Shown in pieces: positions 57,915-64,000 of a stretch of 64,000 nucleotides of DNA; position 1 is the stretch's first letter, and each line of letters begins with the position of its first letter. Under the pieces are notes generated by a model, which was given only the letters and a program-made list of their open reading frames with translations, was not told the DNA's origin and ran no database searches. Both the position numbers and the translations under genes were made by a program. Source of the DNA: Hyphomicrobiales bacterium (GTDB lineage Bacteria > Pseudomonadota > Alphaproteobacteria > Rhizobiales > Rhizobiaceae); NCBI GenBank assembly GCA_024244645.1, contig JAAEOH010000118.1, forward strand, positions 1-64,000, written 5' to 3'.

Positions 57915-58289
57915 ATGGACGGGCGGGAATTCATACTGCGCAACTGCCTTGGCTGGGGCATTGCCCTTTGGTTTGTCGGCTACCTGCTTGGCTTCTTGTT
58001 TTTTGCTTTTGTACCATCCGATGCAATCGGCTGGTATATCATGCCTATCGGAACCGCCGTAACCCTATTTGTTCTGTGGAAATGGGTGCGCGTTGACGCG
58101 GTTGGTTATGCTTTGCTGCTCGGTGCGGCATGGTCTGCCGTCGCAATCGTCTTTGACTATGTGTTTATCTTGAAACTCCTGAACCCGCCCGACGGATATT
58201 ACAAACTTGATGTCTATATCTACTATTTCTTGGCGCTTGCGTTGCCACCTGCTGTGGCCTGGCTTCGGCGTGGGAGACACCGCAACTAA
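57915..58289 (+). CDS. Hypothetical membrane protein
   Basis: 124 aa, about 4 TM: MDGREFILRNCLGWGIALWFVGYLLGFLFFAFVPSDAIGWYIMPIGTAVTLFVLWKWVR... Confidence 0.6.
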   Translation: MDGREFILRNCLGWGIALWFVGYLLGFLFFAFVPSDAIGWYIMPIGTAVTLFVLWKWVRVDAVGYALLLGAAWSAVAIVFDYVFILKLLNPPDGYYKLDVYIYYFLALALPPAVAWLRRGRHRN

Positions 58290-58385
58290 ACCACTACCGG
58301 CTGGCGCCGGTAGGTTTTTCGATGTGGTTTTCCAGATACTGAAGTATGACATCGTCCGTGATGGCGCCGCTGGTGGTCGAAAAAT

Positions 58386-58526
58386 GGCATTGTCAGAGGA
58401 AATCTCAAATACTTGAACTGTCCACCGATCTGCTTGGAGCGATCCTGAAAAATTGTGGAATATCAATAGCGCCGAAATGCCCATTTTGCGTACCAGCAAA
58501 GTAATTAAGTTTCCTCTGACAATGCC
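58386..58526. mobile_element. MITE-like element with perfect 17-bp terminal inverted repeats
   Basis: GGCATTGTCAGAGGAAA at 58386-58402 and TTTCCTCTGACAATGCC at 58510-58526; non-coding interior. Confidence 0.6.
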
Positions 58527-58701
58527 TTCCGAAGCGTTGGAGATCTGATATCCAAACGAACAAACTGCCGGCGTACGACGCCAGTGACAACCCAACGGGC
58601 TGCTGCCCGTGTTTCAATCCTGATGGATGGACTATCTTTTCTTCAGCTATGTCGGTGCCGTGCTCACCCGACCAAATTCGATCGAATGCTGTTTTATATT
58701 G

Positions 58702-59355
58702 TCACTGAGCAATGCGGATATTGTCGATAACGTATCGTACACCTTGCGCAGACCACACCGCATCCTCAACGAGGTCACGCTGATGAATATCCCGCACCTC
58801 GCCATCGAGCGTGACTTTGTTGCCGGAAACTGAAACCCGTATCTTTTTGGATTGGTTCTCCGAGCTTCGATAAAGGGCGTCCTGAATTTCTTTCTTGACA
58901 TTAGCCCATGTGGGTCGAGTCTTTAGGGTGATTTGGTTTGACAAACCCTTTACTCCGACAATGTGCTGCACCTGCTCCGCCACACGCGACCGTTGACTTC
59001 GCCATTCAACCTCACCGGTCAGCGTGATATGCCCATTATTTACCTCTGCCTGCACGCCGCTGTCGGGAATCGAGACGTTCCATTCAAGTAAACGCGCGAT
59101 ATGTTCGGCAATTTCGCTGTCGTCACGTCGATGTTCCGTCAGCATGTGAACCTCGATCTCATCTGCAATAGCTGTTACGCCACGGACCCTTTTTGCGGCG
59201 GCCACAGCGGCGGTTTTTTTGGGAAAGAGCACCACATGGCCGCTCAGCGTAACTGAACCGTCAGTCGCGGTAACACCGATATGAGCTTCATCAACTTTTG
59301 TATCCCAGCGCAGTTCATCCAACACTCGCTGCTTAAGGGTGGAATCAGCAATCAT
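58702..59355 (-). CDS. BON-domain protein (three BON repeats)
   Basis: Repeats DGSVTLSGHV, NGHITLTGEVEW, GNKVTLDGEVRD with the surrounding BON pattern. Confidence 0.92.
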   Translation of the reverse strand: MIADSTLKQRVLDELRWDTKVDEAHIGVTATDGSVTLSGHVVLFPKKTAAVAAAKRVRGVTAIADEIEVHMLTEHRRDDSEIAEHIARLLEWNVSIPDSGVQAEVNNGHITLTGEVEWRSQRSRVAEQVQHIVGVKGLSNQITLKTRPTWANVKKEIQDALYRSSENQSKKIRVSVSGNKVTLDGEVRDIHQRDLVEDAVWSAQGVRYVIDNIRIAQ

Positions 59356-59449
59356 ACTTCCCTCCTTTTTCAAGAGATATGAATGAATCAGAATGCCTCA
59401 ATACTAATGCAGTAGATTGACGTGTATCAAAAGTCGTCTGGACAACCTA

Positions 59450-60296
59450 GGCCGTGTTGACAAACTGGATTCCCAAATCAACTGAAATCTGATTCAAGAT
59501 AGCTTTGCGGAGGCTATCGTGGCTCGATTTTTGATGGAAGACGCCGAATGGGAGTTCTTTGAACCGTTATTGATGGCTGTACGAGGACGTGGTGGGCGTC
59601 CTGCGTCTGATCATCGCCGTGTACTCGATGCGGTTTTCTGGATTGCCCGCACGGGTTTGTCTTGGCGTGATTTGCCAGAAGAGTTCGGTAAGTGGTCGAG
59701 TGTCTACCGGCAATTCAGGCGATGGACCCTGGCCGGCCTATGGGACATGCTCCTTGAGGCACTTAATGAAGGCGACTCGATGCCAGATCAGGTCCAAATG
59801 ATCGATAGCACTATCATCCGCACCCACCACTTGGCAGTCGGAGCAAAAGGGGGGCTCAGAAACAAGGTTTTGGCCGCTCAAAAGGTGGCTTCACGACCAA
59901 GATCCACCTCATAGCCAATGCTCACTGACTGCCAGTCAGGGCGGAAACAACAGGCGAAGAAGTATCAGATTTCAAGGGCTTTGACGCGCTGGTGGACGCA
60001 GACCTTCCCAAAGCCAATGTCTTTCTTGCCGATCGCGGCTAAGACAGTGATCATATCCGTAACGGCATCACACAACGTGGGGGCACTCCAGTCATACCTG
60101 GCAGGGTCAACCGGAAAACACCCATCACGGTCGATGGCGTCACCTATGCGCTCAGAAACCGTGTCGAGCGCTGCTTCAACAAGCTGAAATGCTTCCGCCG
60201 TCTTGCAACCCGGTACGACAAAACCGCCACCAGTTATCTGGGCTTCATTCAGATCGCCGCAGCGCGCTTGTGGGTGAGGAGTTTGTCAACATGACC
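59450..60296 (+). mobile_element. Degenerate IS5-family (IS427-group-like) insertion sequence
   Basis: Termini GGCCGTGTTGACAAACT / AGTTTGTCAACATGACC (2 mismatches), TA flanking each side; transposase from MARFLMEDAEWEFFEPLL... with a frame change at AAAAGGGGGG and in-frame TGA and TAA. Confidence 0.88.
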
Positions 60297-60527
60297 TAGG
60301 AACGCAAGCTGCAACGGACCTATTTACGCTTGCCCGCCATTTTTCACCAATTGTCACAAGCGTCCAGCACCAGCCACCCGCAGAGGGTCAGCGCCGTACC
60401 GGACCATCGGCGAAGGCCAGGCGACCGTTTTGATGCGTGTCAACCGGTCAATAGTCGCTCTGTGGTTTGGTGATGAGAGCGGTGACTGGATATAATCGCG
60501 AATGCTCCGGTCCCGCAGGAGGCCATA

Positions 60528-60944
60528 ATGTCGCACAAGCGGATTACCAAAGGTCGGGGCAACATTCATTCGATCGCCGGAGTAAGCAGCTCCGGGAATG
60601 CAAACGCGCTGCTTGCGGTAGACAAGCAGAAAACCGAAGATATTCAGTCTTCATCCCAGAATGTGAGCTATGACGGCCGCTCTGACCTGATCAAAGGACT
60701 GAGTTGCGCAACCGCCATTCTCAAGGCCGGATCAAACAAAAGCAGGCTGATCATCCTGTGTCGACTGGCGAGAGGCGCGAGTCAAATCGAGGAATTCGAA
60801 GAGCTTCTGTCCACAAACCGGGCTATCGTATCCATGCATCTTTCCCGGCTGCGTATGGATGGACTCGTTGACGCCAGACGGATCGGACGAGCGACGTATT
60901 TTTTACTGAAGGACGAAAGAACAAACGGTTTTTCCGGCGAATAA
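60528..60944 (+). CDS. ArsR-type winged-helix regulator
   Basis: SRLIILCRLARGASQIEEFEELLSTNRAIVSMHLSRLRMDGLVDARRIGRATYFLLKDE. Confidence 0.7.
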   Translation: MSHKRITKGRGNIHSIAGVSSSGNANALLAVDKQKTEDIQSSSQNVSYDGRSDLIKGLSCATAILKAGSNKSRLIILCRLARGASQIEEFEELLSTNRAIVSMHLSRLRMDGLVDARRIGRATYFLLKDERTNGFSGE

Positions 60945-61148
60945 GCGATCGGGCCTGCTCGAGTGGCAAAGGACGAGGTGTAAATCGCTGATGCGGCTGA
61001 GGTCGCACTGGAGTTTGACGAAATCCCCCTTGCATCGTGCACAAGCAATTGTCACTGATGCTTTCCGTTCCGATGACCGCGCGACCATCTTGTATTATCG
61101 CCGGTTCGGCCGCGCAGACGGGGTTGTGGTGCGCTATGTGCCGATAAG

Positions 61149-62324
61149 TTACATATCCCGTACCACCGGCCCTCCATTTCGGCCACTCGGAGGACCTGGG
61201 TGCGAATCCCAATTAAGATATAGCCGATTATCTGCATCAAGACTGATATGAGCCCCGACCTTTTGACATTCCCTGTCAAGTCGCTCACGCAGCCACTCAG
61301 CTTCGGTCCTGCTGACCGGACCAAGCCGGAAATTGCAGATGCGGAGCGGAACCATTTCAAGCCGTTGCAGTGCTCCGTCCGTAAGCGCAATCGTCGGAAA
61401 ATACATCAGCACAAGATCTCCACGGTAAGCCTCATAGCCGCTGATTCCCTCATAATCATCGATAAAATCACCACAACCGTATAGGATCGGCTTGCCACGG
61501 TGCACTTCCACCGCCTTGGGGTGATGGGACGAGTGGCCCCAAACGAAATCGACCCCTGCCCGGTCAATCAGGCCGCGGGCAAAAGCGGACTGTTCCGGTG
61601 CTACATCGTAACCCCAATTGGGACCCCAGTGCAGCGATACAACGACTATATCACCGGGCTTCTTCACGGCTGCCACCCGTGCCGCTAAATCATCGACCGC
61701 ACCGGGCGTGAGTTCAGCAGCAACGTTGACGCCAGGCCGGTCATCGGTCGCCGCCCATGCACACGGCACGCCACCTGTCGGCACCCCGAAGGCAAATACG
61801 AACACACGCCCGCCAGGCACTGCAAAGATTGCCGGATTTCCAGCCTCGCTACGCGTAAGTCCGGCACCGATTGGGACGACGGCAATTCGCCGTAATGTCG
61901 CCAAGGTATCGGTAAGGCCGTCGAGGCCCCAATCCAGTACGTGATTGTTGGCAAGTACGCAGCCGTCGACTTTCGCCGCCGCGATCACACCGGCATTGTC
62001 CGGGTTCATCCGGTAATTGATGCCCTTTCGCGCGCAATCGACGCTTGTTGTCACCGCCGTCTCCAGATTGATCAGTCGCAAATCGGGCGCAACGCGATCG
62101 AGCTCCTGCAGGCAATCTCCCCAGACATAGGCGAAATCCACCGGTCTGACGATCGGTCCGTTTGCACGCTCGGCCAATGCGACATACTCCAAAGCCGATT
62201 TCACATAACGTTCATGCAGCGCCGGATTGGAAGGGTGCGGCAGAATCTGATCGATGCCGCGTCCGGTCATCAAATCGCCGGCAAGAAACAGGGTGATTTT
62301 GTTTTCTTCGCGTCGGGCTGACAT
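61149..62324 (-). CDS. CapA family protein
   Basis: ITLFLAGDLMTGRGIDQILPH; LRLINLETAVTTS; VDGCVLANNHVLDWGLDGLTDTL; DFVWGHSSHHPKAVEVHRGKPILYGCGDFIDDYEG. Confidence 0.93.
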   Translation of the reverse strand: MSARREENKITLFLAGDLMTGRGIDQILPHPSNPALHERYVKSALEYVALAERANGPIVRPVDFAYVWGDCLQELDRVAPDLRLINLETAVTTSVDCARKGINYRMNPDNAGVIAAAKVDGCVLANNHVLDWGLDGLTDTLATLRRIAVVPIGAGLTRSEAGNPAIFAVPGGRVFVFAFGVPTGGVPCAWAATDDRPGVNVAAELTPGAVDDLAARVAAVKKPGDIVVVSLHWGPNWGYDVAPEQSAFARGLIDRAGVDFVWGHSSHHPKAVEVHRGKPILYGCGDFIDDYEGISGYEAYRGDLVLMYFPTIALTDGALQRLEMVPLRICNFRLGPVSRTEAEWLRERLDRECQKVGAHISLDADNRLYLNWDSHPGPPSGRNGGPVVRDM

Positions 62325-62360
62325 TATAACCTCGACCTTACTGAGTTCCAAAGCCCCGAG

Positions 62361-63086
62361 CTAGGCGCCCACCATCGACTTGATCCGAAACGCGTTGCGT
62401 ACGGCGTGACCCTCAGGGTCATTGTTGAAGTAGCAATAGACATCCCGACCGTCCTTCCTCCAGGCTTCAAAGCGCCTGGCCCAGCCTTGAAGGGTCCGCT
62501 CGTCATAGCTGCCGTGATAGGCACTGTCCGGTCCATGCAGCCAGACGTAAACAAAATCCGCCGTATGGGTCAGCGTCGAGTGCCGGCCAGCCAGATCATA
62601 GATGCAAAAAGCGGCGTTGTGGCGCCGGAGCTTCTCGGCGACCTCGGACGAGAACCAAGTTTCGTCCCTGAATTCGAACGCATAGCGCACGTTTCCGGGC
62701 AGCATCTTTAAAAACGCCTCCAGGCGCCCAGGGTCGGCGTGCCATCTGGGCGGCAGCTGAAATAGCACTGGACCAAGCTTTTCTTCAAGCGCTCCCATCG
62801 TTTCAAGGAAACGCGAAATGCCTTCGTGGGGACCGGTAAGCTTTTTCATGTGAGTAATATACCGGCTTGCCTTGCAGGCGAAGACGAATCCGACCGGTGT
62901 TGCGTCGCGCCACTCACAAACCGTACCGATTGCCGGAAGACGGTAGAAAGTGGCGTTGATCTCTACAGTCGAGAATTGCTGTGCGTAATATGTTAGGAAT
63001 CCCCGTGGCTTCGTTCCCTCCGGATAGAAAGGACCGATCCAGTGGTCATAATGCCAACCCGACGTACCTATATAGATTCTCGCCAT
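62361..63086 (-). CDS. DUF72 domain-containing protein
   Basis: MARIYIGTSGWHYDHWIGPFYPEG; FSTVEINATFYRLP; YAFEFRDETWF; YFNNDPEGHAVRNA. Confidence 0.95.
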   Translation of the reverse strand: MARIYIGTSGWHYDHWIGPFYPEGTKPRGFLTYYAQQFSTVEINATFYRLPAIGTVCEWRDATPVGFVFACKASRYITHMKKLTGPHEGISRFLETMGALEEKLGPVLFQLPPRWHADPGRLEAFLKMLPGNVRYAFEFRDETWFSSEVAEKLRRHNAAFCIYDLAGRHSTLTHTADFVYVWLHGPDSAYHGSYDERTLQGWARRFEAWRKDGRDVYCYFNNDPEGHAVRNAFRIKSMVGA

Positions 63087-63271
63087 TGTATTTCGCCAAA
63101 GAAAGCAGTCACCAAATATAGCCACAATCATCGTCCAGCGTATGCCGGTTATGCGGTTTCCATGTGCTGCGCGAAACGCAGACAGTGCGCCTCCCGTAGT
63201 GTAATGCGGAGCCGAACAGGCATTCTCGAGGACGAATAGGGGACCGGGAATAACAAGAAGGACCGGTCAAA

Positions 63272-63688
63272 ATGCTTACTGCACTTACCGTCGATCCGGA
63301 CTATCTTGGCATGCTTATGCTGAAAGTCAGGGCTGTTATGGCAAAGGAAGCCACTGTCACACCCGAACCGGGTGGCAATCCCAGCGACGATGAAGGACCG
63401 GCCGTGCTGCAGGAGCAGACCGACGATTTATCCCGTGAGGAAATCCTGGAAGAAATCGAAGGGCTCGATCCGGACAAGCAGGCAGAATTGGTTGCCCTGA
63501 TGTGGCTTGGACGCGGCGATATGGAGACCGAAGAATGGGCCGAATTGTTGAAGCTGGCTGCCGAGCGGCGTGAAACGCCGACGGCCACCTATCTGCTCGA
63601 CCATCCCCTCATCGCCGAGCATTGGGCTGAGGGGCTGGGCAAACTCGGTTACGGCAGCATCCTCCGCGGCGCCAGTAGACTCCGATAA
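63272..63688 (+). CDS. DUF3775 domain-containing protein
   Basis: MLTALTVDPDYLGMLMLKVRAVMAKE...LSREEILEEIEGLDPDKQAELVALMWLGRGDMETEEWAELLKLA. Confidence 0.85.
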   Translation: MLTALTVDPDYLGMLMLKVRAVMAKEATVTPEPGGNPSDDEGPAVLQEQTDDLSREEILEEIEGLDPDKQAELVALMWLGRGDMETEEWAELLKLAAERRETPTATYLLDHPLIAEHWAEGLGKLGYGSILRGASRLR

Positions 63689-63700
63689 AGGACAGCACAA

Positions 63701-64000
63701 TGGAGGAATATCCTGTCGATGTCGTACCCGATCAGATCGTCCGCTGGCTGAGGGTCCACGAACAAATCAATCCCGGGACATTCACAATCCGCAGCAGCCG
63801 CAAGTTCATTGACGCCGCAATCGACAGCTTCGAAAAAGACGGCATCAGTGCCGACACCGATGTCGGTTCGGTAATGGCCGTTGGCATCGTTGAAATCAGA
63901 CCCGCGCAGGAACCAAGAGACTGGGTCCTGCGGATTCGCGCCGAGGACGCCTTGGGCGATCACGTGCCGGAGGACCATTCCGTTACACCGGATCCCGAAG
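63701..64000 (+). CDS. Hypothetical protein, 3' end beyond window
   Basis: Uninterrupted frame from ATG 63701: MEEYPVDVVPDQIVRWLRVHEQINPGTFTIRSSRKFIDAAIDSFEKDGISADTDVGSVMAVGIVEIRPAQEPRDWVLRIRAEDALG...; no stop before 64000. Confidence 0.6.

Noticed and set aside
60903-61212. Small ORFs between ArsR gene and capA
   Set aside because: Overlapping alternatives in several frames, none with recognisable features.

Overview
The window looks like an alphaproteobacterial (Rhizobiales-like) chromosome segment. Anchors for that are a PdhS/PleC-type histidine kinase, a tRNA-His with A73 and no G-1, a ScfR-type regulator next to aceA, and an Irr/ICE-like box. Core genes: phasin, PdhS-like kinase, ferric-type ABC permease, acetoacetyl-CoA synthetase, AsmA-family protein, aceA with its ScfR-type regulator, glutamine synthetase family, zwf-pgl-edd, folD. 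Accessory blocks: (i) a partial exopolysaccharide locus at about 28.4-39.5 kb with an embedded Tat-exported GH10 enzyme; (ii) a sugar catabolic and ABC-transport cluster at about 40.9-52.8 kb, best read as L-fucose-type because of the FucU homologue, AKR and lactonase-like amidohydrolase; (iii) a decayed, mobile-element-rich region at about 54-61 kb with an MFS pseudogene, IS1380 fragment, degenerate IS5/IS427 copy and a 141-bp MITE-like element. Most interesting signals: an ICE/Irr-like box before an orphan iron permease; a perfect TTAA-N7-TTAAC CtrA box before the kinase; an autoregulated-looking cytochrome c'-like / 4TM / TetR operon with a TAGTTAGT-N8-ACTAACTA operator; paired TGC-N3-GCA sites before phasin; the MITE-like element; and several genes broken by one or two mutations (LysR amber, PaaI thioesterase, MFS). 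No rRNA, CRISPR array, prophage or canonical defence system was recognised. All family assignments are from reading the translations; no database search was run.
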